A stretch of DNA of 64,000 bases from an uncultured Gammaproteobacteria bacterium (GCA_913041025.1 CAJWGQ010000001.1:1-64000); one strand, 5' to 3'. Positions 36,406 through 45,476 are shown, counted from the first letter of the stretch. Made by a program: numbers and translations. The notes: generated from the sequence alone by a model not told the origin.

Positions 36406-38334
36406 ATGATAACCAACTATGCCGACATGGGTTTCGTGCGAGCCGCAGCATGCTCTCCAAAAGTAAGCATCGGCAATCCTGTCGGAAATGCTAAACAAAT
36501 AGCCGAATCCTCCCTGCGCCTTTTCGATCAAGGGGTAACCATTGGTGTTTTTCCAGAGCTATCTATCACCGGCTACACATCTGAAGACCTTTTTTATTCC
36601 GATAAGCTGGTCGATGAGACTATCAGCGCGCTAGCTCACTTAGCTGAGAAGTCCAAACTCCCCTGCTTAGTCGTAGGTACACCATGGCGGTTGAGAGATG
36701 GTCGACTGCTCAACTGCGCTGCCGTGATATCAGGGAACCGCATCACCGGTATGGTTCCAAAAAGCGCGCATCCTAATCACGGCGAGTTTTATGATTTGAG
36801 ATGGTTCTCCGACGGCGCACTAATCAACGAGCATATAAACAACCAAAAACTAGGTAGCTTTCAGATTAGGGTAGATCAGCTTTTTGAAGTAGGGCCATGT
36901 GTATTGGGGATTGAGCTCTGTGAAGATCTCTGGTCACCCATCAACCCGAGTACCAGGGCCAGTTTGGCGGGCGCTAATGTCATAGCAAATCTATCCGCAA
37001 GTAATGAACTTATTACTAAAGCTGAATACCGAAGAAGTTTAATTCACCTGACCAGCGCTAAAAATTTATGCGGCTACATTTATTGCGGTGCAGGGCCGAC
37101 GGAGTCATCCAAGGACATTGTCTTTGGTGGCCACTGCTTGATAAGCGAATGCGGTCAAATGCTCGCTGAGGGGGATCGATTCTCTTTTGACGAGCAAATC
37201 ATCACTGCGGACATCGATGTGGATAAAATACGACACGATCGAGCCCAAAATAAAACCTTTGCTAACGCGCCAAGGCAAGATCGCTTCAAAGTCTCTTCCT
37301 TAAGCACACCCATAAAGCCTATAGAGAAACTCTGCAGAGCATTCGTGAAACACCCGTTCGTTCCCGCATCTACTAGTGAGTTCGATAGCCGAGCTCAAGA
37401 AATACTCAAAATACAATCAACGGGCCTTGCCAGAAGAATGATCTCTGCAAACACAGAAAAGTTAATTATTGGGCTTTCCGGTGGATTGGATTCCACCCTA
37501 GCATTCCTGGTCTGCCTAGAGACGTTAAAATCTCGGGCTATCGAAGTAAAAAACCTCATTGCAGTTACATTGCCTGGACCTGGAACCTCCGAGCACACTC
37601 TTCAAAGTGTCAATGAGTTAACCAAGTCTGTTGATGTCAAAGTCAGAGAAATCAAAATCCATGCGGCAGTAGAACAACATCTAAGCGATATCGCGCATTC
37701 AGGTAATACCGACACCGTTTTTGAAAATGCACAAGCGAGAGAGCGAACACAAATACTCTTTGACCTAGCCAATCAAGAAGGAGGCATCGTCGTTGGAACA
37801 GGAGATCTTAGCGAGTTAGCGCTTGGCTGGTGCACCTTCAATGCAGATCAGATGTCTAATTACAACGTAAACGTTAGTGTTCCTAAAACTATGATCACCT
37901 ATCTTGTGGAATGGTATGCTCAACATAAGGCAAACGAAAAATTAGCACTTGTCCTAAAGCGGGTCATTGATACCCCTATTTCTCCTGAGCTGATTCCTCC
38001 TGAGCAAGGCCAAATACAACAAAAAACTGAAGAAGTTATTGGGCCATACGAGTTACATGATTTTTTTATCTATCATTTTCTAAGAAACGGTTCCTCGCCA
38101 ACAAAAATATTTCATTTAACGAAGTTAGCTTATGGAGAACAATATTCTCAAAAGGAAATCCAAAAATGGTTGAAACTCTTTTTTGAGCGCTTCTTTAGCC
38201 AGCAATTTAAGCGTACAACGCTACCACCTGGACCTAAAATAGGAAGCGTGAGCCTCTCTCCGAGAGGGGACTGGCGTATGCCTGACGAAGCCTCAGCGAC
38301 AATCTACACAGAGGAAATCGAGGCACTCGTCTGA
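36406..38334 (+). CDS. nadE: Glutamine-dependent NAD+ synthetase
   Basis: NadE amidates nicotinic acid adenine dinucleotide to NAD+, using glutamine. The 642-residue two-domain form is present. The N-terminal nitrilase-type glutaminase has its triad: glutamate in FPELSITGYTSED, lysine in MVPKSAHPNHGEF and cysteine in GIELCEDLWSP. The C-terminal synthetase has the pyrophosphate loop GLSGGLDSTLAFLV and VGTGDLSELALGWCT. The start could also be the ATG at 36427. The stop shares bases with the start of the next gene (TGATG), so that gene is probably co-translated. Confidence 0.95.
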   Translation: MITNYADMGFVRAAACSPKVSIGNPVGNAKQIAESSLRLFDQGVTIGVFPELSITGYTSEDLFYSDKLVDETISALAHLAEKSKLPCLVVGTPWRLRDGRLLNCAAVISGNRITGMVPKSAHPNHGEFYDLRWFSDGALINEHINNQKLGSFQIRVDQLFEVGPCVLGIELCEDLWSPINPSTRASLAGANVIANLSASNELITKAEYRRSLIHLTSAKNLCGYIYCGAGPTESSKDIVFGGHCLISECGQMLAEGDRFSFDEQIITADIDVDKIRHDRAQNKTFANAPRQDRFKVSSLSTPIKPIEKLCRAFVKHPFVPASTSEFDSRAQEILKIQSTGLARRMISANTEKLIIGLSGGLDSTLAFLVCLETLKSRAIEVKNLIAVTLPGPGTSEHTLQSVNELTKSVDVKVREIKIHAAVEQHLSDIAHSGNTDTVFENAQARERTQILFDLANQEGGIVVGTGDLSELALGWCTFNADQMSNYNVNVSVPKTMITYLVEWYAQHKANEKLALVLKRVIDTPISPELIPPEQGQIQQKTEEVIGPYELHDFFIYHFLRNGSSPTKIFHLTKLAYGEQYSQKEIQKWLKLFFERFFSQQFKRTTLPPGPKIGSVSLSPRGDWRMPDEASATIYTEEIEALV

Positions 38335-39272
38335 TGATAAGCGCTAACATAAAAGTAATTATTTGTGGGTTTGCTTTTTTTACTCTCCTAGTAATTAATC
38401 AACCCGGATATGCGAGTGAGCAATGCGGCGACAAAGGAGTCTGGATACAGATACTTGGCGCTGGGGGAGAGGAACTAAATGACAAACAAGCCTCGTCAAG
38501 TTACCTCGTCTGGTTAAACAACGAAGCGCGAGTCTTAATAGATACAGGCCCAGGCTCCTCCGTTGGTTTCGACAAATCTGGTGCAAGCTTCGAGAGTCTA
38601 GATGCCATCGTCTATACTCAACTGAGAGCAGACCATTCTTCTGACCTACCTGCTTATATTTTAGGTTCCTACGAGCTTTCTCGATCTGAACCGCTTACTA
38701 TCTTCGGTCCTGATAACGGCCAAACAAATTATCCTGGAACCATTGAATTTATCCAAAGACTAATCGGCCCCAATGGGGTGTACCCTAAATTAGCTGATTC
38801 ACTGACCTATAAATCGATGAGCGGTTATAAAATCCGACCACGTGAAGTCCCCTCTACAGGCAGCAGAGTCTGGTCAAGATTTGGCACAGAAAACCTACGC
38901 CTGTCATCTATCCCAGTGGGTCATTCCGATATTCCGACTATAGCCTGGCGAGTGGATATAGACGGGTTTTCTATTGTGTTCACTGGTGATTTTAATAATC
39001 AAAAAAATCAAATTGCTAAATTTGCAAAAAATGCCGATGCGCTTGTGGTGACTCATGCAATAGCGGAAGTGTCTCGCGGAACCCTGAGAAACAGTTACGT
39101 TCTGCCATCTCAGATAGGTCGTATTGCGAAACAAGCTAACGCTCGAATGGTTGTCCTAGGCCACAGAACAAACCGCACTAAGGGCAGAGAGTCGCAAAGC
39201 CGTTCTTCTATTGAACAGCATTATAGAGACGACATTATTTTCGCCGATGACATGGAATGCTGGGGACTTTAG
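38334..39272 (+). CDS. Exported metallo-beta-lactamase-fold protein with altered metal site
   Basis: A 312-residue protein with a signal peptide (hydrophobic residues about 6-22, cleavage near AS-EQ) and the MBL fold. The usual HxHxDH motif reads T95 Q L R A D H101: both histidines of the first metal site are replaced by Gln96 and Arg98, while Asp100 and His101 remain. Other ligands appear intact: His197 in VGHSD, Asp219 in FTGDF, His241 in VTHAI and His277 in LGHRTN. It may bind one metal or have changed function. Relatives with intact motifs are ribonuclease Z-like or AHL-lactonase-like hydrolases. It is coupled to nadE. Confidence 0.8.
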   Translation: MISANIKVIICGFAFFTLLVINQPGYASEQCGDKGVWIQILGAGGEELNDKQASSSYLVWLNNEARVLIDTGPGSSVGFDKSGASFESLDAIVYTQLRADHSSDLPAYILGSYELSRSEPLTIFGPDNGQTNYPGTIEFIQRLIGPNGVYPKLADSLTYKSMSGYKIRPREVPSTGSRVWSRFGTENLRLSSIPVGHSDIPTIAWRVDIDGFSIVFTGDFNNQKNQIAKFAKNADALVVTHAIAEVSRGTLRNSYVLPSQIGRIAKQANARMVVLGHRTNRTKGRESQSRSSIEQHYRDDIIFADDMECWGL

Positions 39273-39570
39273 CTCTCTGATCCTGACTAAAGATGATCAA
39301 GCGCTGAAACGCTCACCGCACTCAACCAACCAATCCTGCCACATCAACAATCTAACTAAGTTTTTCGGTTTTTCCCCAGTGAAATATAAAGGTCCATAGA
39401 TTTGTTCTGGGCAAAATCCATAAGAATTAAAATCAGTTTACGACTTAGCTATGGATGCTCAGCTTCCAAAAGGAACTGTTTGTAGAATCATTCCACCCAT
39501 ACAACGAGGATACACAAGCGTGTAGAATTTAGCCTACGGTCGCTTAACGAAATAACCGAGAGAGCCCTTA
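39273..39570. other. Intergenic region without a gene
   Basis: A 298-base gap before lpxO. I see no convincing reading frame or RNA gene. TGTAGAAT occurs twice (39481-39488 and 39521-39528), 40 bases apart, in what should be the lpxO promoter region, but the repeat is too short to call. Confidence 0.5.
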
Positions 39571-40488
39571 ATGGGATTGATAGTCTTAATCATATTTATT
39601 TGCTGCGGCTACTACGCACAAACTCGTGGCAAGGTGCGGCATGAATCTCTATCGAGAATGATCACGGACCATTCCAACCTCTTCTCGCCAATTAATTGCC
39701 TCAACTATGGCTTCTCTCGAGTCGACAACACGCCTTACCTTTCGCCCAAAGAATTTCCGGATCTCCAAATCTTCGAAGACAACTGGGAAATCATAAAAGA
39801 AGAGGCTATGAGTCTTTATGACAACTCTCAAATCACCGCATCAGCCAAACTAAATGACGTCGGGTTTAATTCTTTTTTTAAAACTGGATGGAAACGTTTT
39901 TACCTCAAATGGTATGAAACCTCGCTACCATCCGCTCAACAACTGTGCCCTAAAACAGTCCGTATGATCGAGTCCTCAGAGACTGTCAAAGGGGCCATGT
40001 TTGCAATGCTGCCATCTGGCTCGAAACTCGTTAAGCACCGAGACCCCTACGCGGGATCTCTTCGGTACCACCTGGGACTCGTGACAGCCAACTCCCCTGA
40101 TTGCTATCTTTGCGTAGATGGTGAGCGATATCATTGGAAAGATGGCGAAGCGATTTTGTTCGATGAAACTTTTATTCATTTTGCTGAGAATCAAACCTCT
40201 ACGGACAGAATCATCCTATTCCTAGATATTAAAAGACCGGTCAGCTCCAGAATTTTAGAAAAGCTCAACCAGATTTTCTCTGCAACGATTATGGCCGCCT
40301 CGACAACTGATAATCTTCCAGGAGACCGAGTAGGACTTCTGAATAGGGCCTTCGGCCCGGTCTATAAGATTCGCTTGTTAGGGAAACGGATCAAAGCTTT
40401 CAACGTGAAAATTTACTACGCCCTGACCTGGCTGCTTTACGGACTTTTGGTTTACCTACTATTTTTTAAACTACTAGGCTTTTTTTAG
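39571..40488 (+). CDS. lpxO: Lipid A 2-hydroxylase LpxO (aspartyl/asparaginyl hydroxylase family)
   Basis: LpxO is an iron and 2-oxoglutarate dependent enzyme of the inner membrane that hydroxylates the secondary acyl chain of lipid A. The 305-residue protein has an N-terminal hydrophobic anchor (residues 3-14), the family segments FFKTGWKRFYLKWYE and MLPSGSKLVKHRDPYAGSLRYHLGL (iron ligand histidine in KHRDP, shown in part), the second histidine in FDETFIHFAENQT and a C-terminal membrane segment. Salmonella LpxO has 302 residues with the same layout. With lptD it adds to the outer-membrane genes in the window. Confidence 0.9.
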   Translation: MGLIVLIIFICCGYYAQTRGKVRHESLSRMITDHSNLFSPINCLNYGFSRVDNTPYLSPKEFPDLQIFEDNWEIIKEEAMSLYDNSQITASAKLNDVGFNSFFKTGWKRFYLKWYETSLPSAQQLCPKTVRMIESSETVKGAMFAMLPSGSKLVKHRDPYAGSLRYHLGLVTANSPDCYLCVDGERYHWKDGEAILFDETFIHFAENQTSTDRIILFLDIKRPVSSRILEKLNQIFSATIMAASTTDNLPGDRVGLLNRAFGPVYKIRLLGKRIKAFNVKIYYALTWLLYGLLVYLLFFKLLGFF

Positions 40489-40503
40489 GAATGACGTTGA
40501 TTT

Positions 40504-40776
40504 CTAGCACCCTAATCTCATTTTTAAGCTGCTTTCGAAATCAGAATATTTAGAAACTAACTCGCTTAAATCGAAATCTTCGGAAATGTTGTCCCTCCAG
40601 TTTTCCTGTTCCATCAAAAAATTGAAAGCCTGGACTATTAGCCACTCATGAGTCACAGATAAGCCACATAGATCGCGATAGAGTTCTTGGCTCATAGTGA
40701 CTCTAAATCGATCACTGTCTCCTGGTCCAGATAGGACCTCATAAACATTGGCTTCGACCATACTGACGCTTATCAT
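40504..40776 (-). CDS. Hypothetical protein
   Basis: A 90-residue, acidic, soluble protein (MISVSMVEANVYEVLSGPGD at the start) that I do not recognise. No membrane segment, signal or cysteine motif is visible. The ATG at 40776 has GAGGGG five bases upstream, which supports it as a real gene. It lies between lpxO (convergent) and the thioesterase gene (divergent). The middle, LYRDLCGLSVTHEWLIVQAFNFLM, looks helical. Confidence 0.6.
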   Translation of the reverse strand: MISVSMVEANVYEVLSGPGDSDRFRVTMSQELYRDLCGLSVTHEWLIVQAFNFLMEQENWRDNISEDFDLSELVSKYSDFESSLKMRLGC

Positions 40777-40803
40777 TAACACCCCTCAAACAAACGAAAA
40801 CCT

Positions 40804-41265
40804 ATGGCAACAACAGACTACAGCAGTTTGCTAGCAGAACTCCAAGACATTTGGTATGAAAAAATCCCTTTATCGAAAAATATGGAATTATCGATCTCCT
40901 CCTTTGACGGCGTTCGGCTAGTCACCCAGGCCAGGTTAGAACCCAATGTAAATGTCCACGGTACAGCCTTTGCGGGAAGCCTTTACGCGATTCAAGCATT
41001 AACAGGATGGGGCATGGTGCACTTACAAACCAGAATTCTGGCAGTCAATGCATCAATTGTAATAGCTCACGGAAATATCGATTATGCTGCGCCAGTCAAA
41101 CAAGACATCGTTGCTGTTTGCGAATTCTCTAATCTTGAAGAAGAAGTACGAGACCTACTAAAAAAACGGAAGGCTCGTTTTAATCTATCCTGTTCGGTCA
41201 CGTCGGACAATTCACTCGCCTGTGTTTTCAATGGCGTCTACGCAGTTAAAAATCTGGATCAGTAG
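40804..41265 (+). CDS. Thioesterase, YiiD C-terminal domain type
   Basis: A 153-residue hot-dog-fold protein of the putative thioesterase family that forms the C-terminal part of E. coli YiiD. The key stretch is NVHGTAFAGSLYAIQALTGWG, where HGT-FAGS is the family hallmark, followed by IVIAHGNIDYAAPV. It probably cleaves an acyl-CoA, substrate unknown. It is a single-domain version without the GNAT part of YiiD. It ends overlapping the stop of the opposing TonB-domain gene by seven bases. Confidence 0.82.
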   Translation: MATTDYSSLLAELQDIWYEKIPLSKNMELSISSFDGVRLVTQARLEPNVNVHGTAFAGSLYAIQALTGWGMVHLQTRILAVNASIVIAHGNIDYAAPVKQDIVAVCEFSNLEEEVRDLLKKRKARFNLSCSVTSDNSLACVFNGVYAVKNLDQ

Positions 41266-41609
41266 TCCAGAGATTCGCTAGATAATTGAAAGGATATTCT
41301 GCTGATCACATCTATGGACTTTTTCTCTAACCCATCTGCTAGCTCCGGGCTAAACCGCCAAGTGGATAGAGTCCTTCGAGCTGATTCATCAAACACTCGA
41401 GGTGGATCGCTCTCAACGATCCTAACATTCATTACCTTTCCCTCCGTGCTTACGTCGTATTTCAAAGTGACGTAGCCTTCTATTCCTGAGTTCTTAAGCT
41501 CTTGTGGATAGATAGGCGCAGAACCGCCCAGCAGTTGTAGCGGTCTATGTTGAATTGTCGAACATCCCCAAAGAATGAGAATGAATACGACAAACCAGAC
41601 GACTCTCAT
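41259..41609 (-). CDS. TonB C-terminal domain lipoprotein
   Basis: A 116-residue protein with a signal peptide ending in LILWGCST (lipid-attachment cysteine at residue 16) and a single TonB C-terminal domain: GGSAPIYPQELKNSGIEGYVTLKYDVSTEGKVMNVRIVES is the conserved start (given here by its ends, APIYPQEL and GKVMNVRIVES), then FSP. True TonB has an inner-membrane helix and a long proline-rich linker; here there is only a lipid anchor, so it cannot act like TonB across the periplasm. It is the last gene of a minus-strand run from 45404 but may be unrelated to it. Confidence 0.8.
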   Translation of the reverse strand: MRVVWFVVFILILWGCSTIQHRPLQLLGGSAPIYPQELKNSGIEGYVTLKYDVSTEGKVMNVRIVESDPPRVFDESARRTLSTWRFSPELADGLEKKSIDVISRISFQLSSESLDY

Positions 41610-41624
41610 AACAAAGACAACCCA

Positions 41625-42407
41625 CTAGACATGAAACTGTCGTTCAGGGTCATTCGCCAAAACCGTGGATCCATCTGGAAGATGAATAACGGCGCCATCT
41701 TCCGCGTATTGAATAATATAAGCTTTACGCGTCTTCTGAGTTAAATTTGGACCCGTTCGGTGTGGCGATAGACTTGAGAACACAGCAACCGAGCCCGCGG
41801 TTAACTCCATAGGTATCGGCTCCAGATCCTCATCATCCAAGCATCGATAACCAAGATCAGTCCATTCATGACGTAGCGTCCCTTGCAAGTGCAATCCGGG
41901 AGCCATCCAGGGACAGCCATTTTCCTTAGTCGCATCGGTTAGAGCAATCCAACATGTTAGATACTGTTGAGGTTCGACAAAGGTATAACCATTATCCTGA
42001 TGCCAAGGAAAGTCGACCGCAGTCTCGGGACGTTTATACACTATTTGATCCCAATAAAGCCTCGGTTTCGAACCGACTAAATCTCGACAAAGTCCCGCTA
42101 GCTTCGGATGAGAAACGAATTCTCGAACACGAGAGTCGGCCAAAACAACATGAGGCCTGAAAACGATTTCATCGGCGCGGGCAATGTTTAACCGTTTGTT
42201 CTGCATTTGTCGCAGGAGCTCATTCGACGAAGATTCAAGAGGGTCCAAAACTTCAGTCAACTCAGCGATCTCTTTTTCCGAAAAGGCCGCTTGTAATACA
42301 AAACCTCCGAACTCGTTGTATAAGTCATTCTGTTCGTCACTAATGACCTCGAAGGGAGGTGTACTTTTACGCCAAGTAAAATTTCGATTTAATTCGTGTA
42401 ATTTCAT
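41625..42407 (-). CDS. Phytanoyl-CoA dioxygenase (PhyH) family protein
   Basis: A 260-residue non-heme iron and 2-oxoglutarate dependent oxygenase. The iron site is visible as HQD in FPWHQDNGYTFVEPQQYLT (His and Asp) and the distal His in SPHRTGPNLTQKTRKAYI, where Arg binds 2-oxoglutarate. PhyH relatives hydroxylate many small molecules, including ectoine and 2-aminoethylphosphonate, so the substrate cannot be named. It follows the hexosamine kinase gene after 59 bases on the same strand, which suggests a link with amino-sugar metabolism or with a decorated sugar. Confidence 0.84.
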   Translation of the reverse strand: MKLHELNRNFTWRKSTPPFEVISDEQNDLYNEFGGFVLQAAFSEKEIAELTEVLDPLESSSNELLRQMQNKRLNIARADEIVFRPHVVLADSRVREFVSHPKLAGLCRDLVGSKPRLYWDQIVYKRPETAVDFPWHQDNGYTFVEPQQYLTCWIALTDATKENGCPWMAPGLHLQGTLRHEWTDLGYRCLDDEDLEPIPMELTAGSVAVFSSLSPHRTGPNLTQKTRKAYIIQYAEDGAVIHLPDGSTVLANDPERQFHV

Positions 42408-42466
42408 TACTCAAAAAATAGCCTTCTTTCTCATTCTTCAAAGTACCCCCAACAAGCAGGAGAAAC

Positions 42467-43459
42467 TCAATAATCCTTGAGCAAACCGGCGGCCTCCGAG
42501 ATTAGTAGCTCTCGAGATTGCAAACAGCGCTCAAATAATTTGAATTGAGCCTCGGCTCTTAACAAATTCTCTCCCTCATAGTTAATCCTGAAATATTTAT
42601 CTCCTTGCAAGTGATCCGTCAAAAACCGGATGCCAAGCATAAAACTAATATATAAAGGCGCATCAGCAAAGTCTTCTGGATCACGGTCAGGTGATAATCC
42701 TCCGTTTAGAAACCCCTTTATGCTGAGACGAAAGAACTCTATATCAATCGTTTCTCTGCCTAGCCAGAGAGATCTGACGTAATCGCCAAAATCCCATGCC
42801 CAATGCCCTAACATCACCGTATCTAAATCTAGAATTGCTTGGACCTGATCACCAGAGCTTTTAAAGAGCAAATTGTCAATCTTACAATCGCCATGTATGA
42901 GCCAGTTTTTTTCCGAAAATCGCTGCGTTATCCAGTTATTGGCTTCGATTACGCGAAGCAGTTCAGAGGGCGCCCCACGCCTAACTTGGTCAAACCCCTC
43001 AAGGTAAAAACCCAGCTGCTGGTAACCCGGAATAATCTCTCTGATATTAGCTTGCTTCATTTCGGCCATAGCCGAATGAAATAATCCAAAGGCTTGAGCG
43101 CCATTTCTGACCTGCTCTAGATTCTCCAACGGATCTACTGTGCGCGAATGGTCAATAAACTCCCAGGCTCTCCAATACCCACTATCCAACTCCTCCATGA
43201 AATTTCCATCTCGAGATTCCATTAAATGGGGAACCTTCACTTCGCCCTGACTCCTCAGATGGTCCAACACCTCCATAGTCTGAGTCATAAGAGTTTCAGG
43301 ACTGGGAAAGACTTGGTTGTTTATTCTTTGGAGTACTAAGGAGCTCCTATCCCCATCATCGCCCTCTAGCAAGTACGTTTCATGGATATGTCCATTGCCA
43401 AGCGCCGATACTCGGCCACCAGCGAACCAGAGGTTTGCACTCTCTTCAACTGCTCTCAC
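42467..43459 (-). CDS. NahK-like N-acetylhexosamine 1-kinase
   Basis: A 330-residue kinase of the aminoglycoside-phosphotransferase fold. The N-terminal loop GNGHIHETYLL, the catalytic WLIHGDCKIDNLLF (His189, Asp191, Asn196) and LDLDTVMLGHWAWDFGD match the N-acetylhexosamine 1-kinase NahK of bifidobacteria, where DLDTVMPG is characteristic. NahK phosphorylates GlcNAc or GalNAc at C1. The start is GTG at 43457-43459 and overlaps the GH20 stop by 14 bases, so the kinase is coupled to the hexosaminidase, whose product would be its substrate. It is a second anomeric kinase beside amgK in this window. Confidence 0.82.
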   Translation of the reverse strand: MRAVEESANLWFAGGRVSALGNGHIHETYLLEGDDGDRSSLVLQRINNQVFPSPETLMTQTMEVLDHLRSQGEVKVPHLMESRDGNFMEELDSGYWRAWEFIDHSRTVDPLENLEQVRNGAQAFGLFHSAMAEMKQANIREIIPGYQQLGFYLEGFDQVRRGAPSELLRVIEANNWITQRFSEKNWLIHGDCKIDNLLFKSSGDQVQAILDLDTVMLGHWAWDFGDYVRSLWLGRETIDIEFFRLSIKGFLNGGLSPDRDPEDFADAPLYISFMLGIRFLTDHLQGDKYFRINYEGENLLRAEAQFKLFERCLQSRELLISEAAGLLKDY

Positions 43460-45404
43460 GGTTATCCAACCATTTTAGAATAGGTGGCACGACGGCGATC
43501 ATATACTCACCATGGGGCCCGTATAAGTCTTCAAGCGAATGTCGAACCTCATCCGTCGTCAGCCGATCGCAAGTTAGGTAGTCTGTCAACCTATGAGCCA
43601 CTTCAACCAATCCCGCGATGACATTTTGCATGTCTTTAGGCCAATCTTCGCTCTGAAGAGAGAGCCAACTCTCCACAATAATTCTTAAGGAATTAGTATC
43701 TAAATCCTGAAACAAGAGTCGCGCAGAAAAACTTTCTGGCGATAAAAAATCGACAACTCGCCCCAAAGAAGAATTGACATCGTAGGGCCTGGCGATAGGC
43801 ATTTCATTGCCCTGTAGGCGTGCCTCAAGCGTCTCTTCTCCCAGGAGTCTGAAGTACCACTTAGCCGGCTCAAACAGTTTTGCCACATCCAGCTGAGAGT
43901 CATTCAAACCCGCTGCACGCAATCCCATCTCTTCATCTCTATCCCAATTTATTTCTTTACACGCTTTCACAACCGAAAATCTGGAGTAGAAGCCTTTGAC
44001 ATCTTTATCGCTTTCACTTGACCAAAGTCTTTCTGCGATTGCTGGGAGTCTGGACCAAAGACGAGGGAACAAGTTTTTTTCGGAAACCAACTCCCCCCAC
44101 AAGCACGCTTCGCCTCCTAACACTTTTCCTAGGTGTTCTTGTTCGTTTAGCTCTTCTATTGGCAAATTGATGCTGTCCTTCCTCCACTGTTCAGTCCATT
44201 TTAAGCCCTGGGCTACGTGCTTAAACCGCAGATCCCTAGCCAGCTGGTCCTCAAGTTCCAATAAATCACTTTGTTCAGCTTCAGGGTCAAACAAATAATG
44301 AACATCAGCAGGATAAAAAAGATCGAGGTAGTAGCCCGAAGAAAAAACACAATCCAGCCCTCTAACAAGAGCCCTGTCACGAGTCGAAGAGCCCCTCCAA
44401 TTTTGAATCACATAGCCCGACATTTCTTCGTGCAAGACTTCGTCCCATGCCAATGGCTTTTTATTAATCTCTAATAAAATCTCGAACAACCGATTCGAAA
44501 AATAATTCTGAATCTCCGCGACGCCGTCTAATTTTGTGTCCTCCGCAAATTTCTGAACTCTCGTGTTTTTACTCCAGTACTCTGGGTGAACTTCGTCACC
44601 TCCCACATGAAGGCATTCATCAGGGAACACAGCCCCCACCTCCGAAAAGAGTATTCCTAAGTTTTCGTACAATTGCTCATTTGAAGGATCCAGGCAGGCC
44701 TTATGGACTCCAAAACGTCCAGACGGCTCAGAAAGCTCAGAAAATCCCCATTGGGGGTAGTTCACTAACCAACTAGTCACATGACCTGGGACATCTAGCT
44801 CAGGGATTATTCTTATTCCAAGATCTCCCGCATAAGTCACCAGGCCCTCGAGCTCCGATTGCGAGTAACACTCGCTGCTCGCTAATCCGGGGAAAGCCTG
44901 GCTAGAAAACCGAAAACCCTGATCGTCAGACAAATGAAGATGTAACACATTTAGTTTCAAAAATGCCATGCCATCAAGCACGCGCCTCAGAGTATCACTG
45001 TTGATAAAGGAGCGAGCCACATCAATTAACAATCCTCGCCATCCGAACCTTGGTCGATCGGTTATTTCGAGTTGCCGTGATAGCTCTCCTGCCGATGCGA
45101 GTTGATAAAGAGTCGCAATCGCCCGTAAGCCACCCCAAGTCGTTTTTGCTTCGATCCTTATCGTTTCGTCAAGTCGCAGCAAATAACTTTCATCCATACC
45201 CTGAGCGGGCAATCCCGATTGACTTTCACGGATATCAATTAAAATCTTTCCAAGCTTCGAAGAGCCCAAAAGAGAGCTAAAATAACAGCCAACTCTGCTG
45301 TCATACTCTCCAATCCACTCTAATTCGACGTCACCATATGAGATTTGTCTGTCACCCAGATTGGCCGTTTCCCTAGGTTTAGGGAGACATGAAACCGTCG
45401 ACAT
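43446..45404 (-). CDS. Family GH20 beta-N-acetylhexosaminidase, apparently cytoplasmic
   Basis: A 652-residue glycoside hydrolase that removes terminal GlcNAc or GalNAc. After an N-terminal GH20b-like domain, the catalytic barrel shows RPRFGWRGLLIDVARSF, LHLHLSDDQGFRF, IPELDVPGH and the catalytic pair in HVGGDEVHPEYW (about Asp270-Glu271). A region of roughly 150 residues follows that I do not recognise. No signal peptide is visible with either start (ATG 45410 or 45404; the second has GAGGAGA at the right distance). It would therefore act on imported oligosaccharides. It is divergent from the SIS gene and first in an operon with the kinase. Confidence 0.9.
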   Translation of the reverse strand: MSTVSCLPKPRETANLGDRQISYGDVELEWIGEYDSRVGCYFSSLLGSSKLGKILIDIRESQSGLPAQGMDESYLLRLDETIRIEAKTTWGGLRAIATLYQLASAGELSRQLEITDRPRFGWRGLLIDVARSFINSDTLRRVLDGMAFLKLNVLHLHLSDDQGFRFSSQAFPGLASSECYSQSELEGLVTYAGDLGIRIIPELDVPGHVTSWLVNYPQWGFSELSEPSGRFGVHKACLDPSNEQLYENLGILFSEVGAVFPDECLHVGGDEVHPEYWSKNTRVQKFAEDTKLDGVAEIQNYFSNRLFEILLEINKKPLAWDEVLHEEMSGYVIQNWRGSSTRDRALVRGLDCVFSSGYYLDLFYPADVHYLFDPEAEQSDLLELEDQLARDLRFKHVAQGLKWTEQWRKDSINLPIEELNEQEHLGKVLGGEACLWGELVSEKNLFPRLWSRLPAIAERLWSSESDKDVKGFYSRFSVVKACKEINWDRDEEMGLRAAGLNDSQLDVAKLFEPAKWYFRLLGEETLEARLQGNEMPIARPYDVNSSLGRVVDFLSPESFSARLLFQDLDTNSLRIIVESWLSLQSEDWPKDMQNVIAGLVEVAHRLTDYLTCDRLTTDEVRHSLEDLYGPHGEYMIAVVPPILKWLDNRESS

Positions 45405-45476
45405 AATCATTCTCCTCGACTTGTGACTTTGAACCAGCCATGACAGTATCGCAAAAATTTTGTTGGCGAGACGGCA

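Noticed and set aside
39481..39528. TGTAGAAT repeated twice, 40 bases apart, upstream of lpxO
   Set aside because: The repeat is only eight bases and could be chance in AT-rich DNA.
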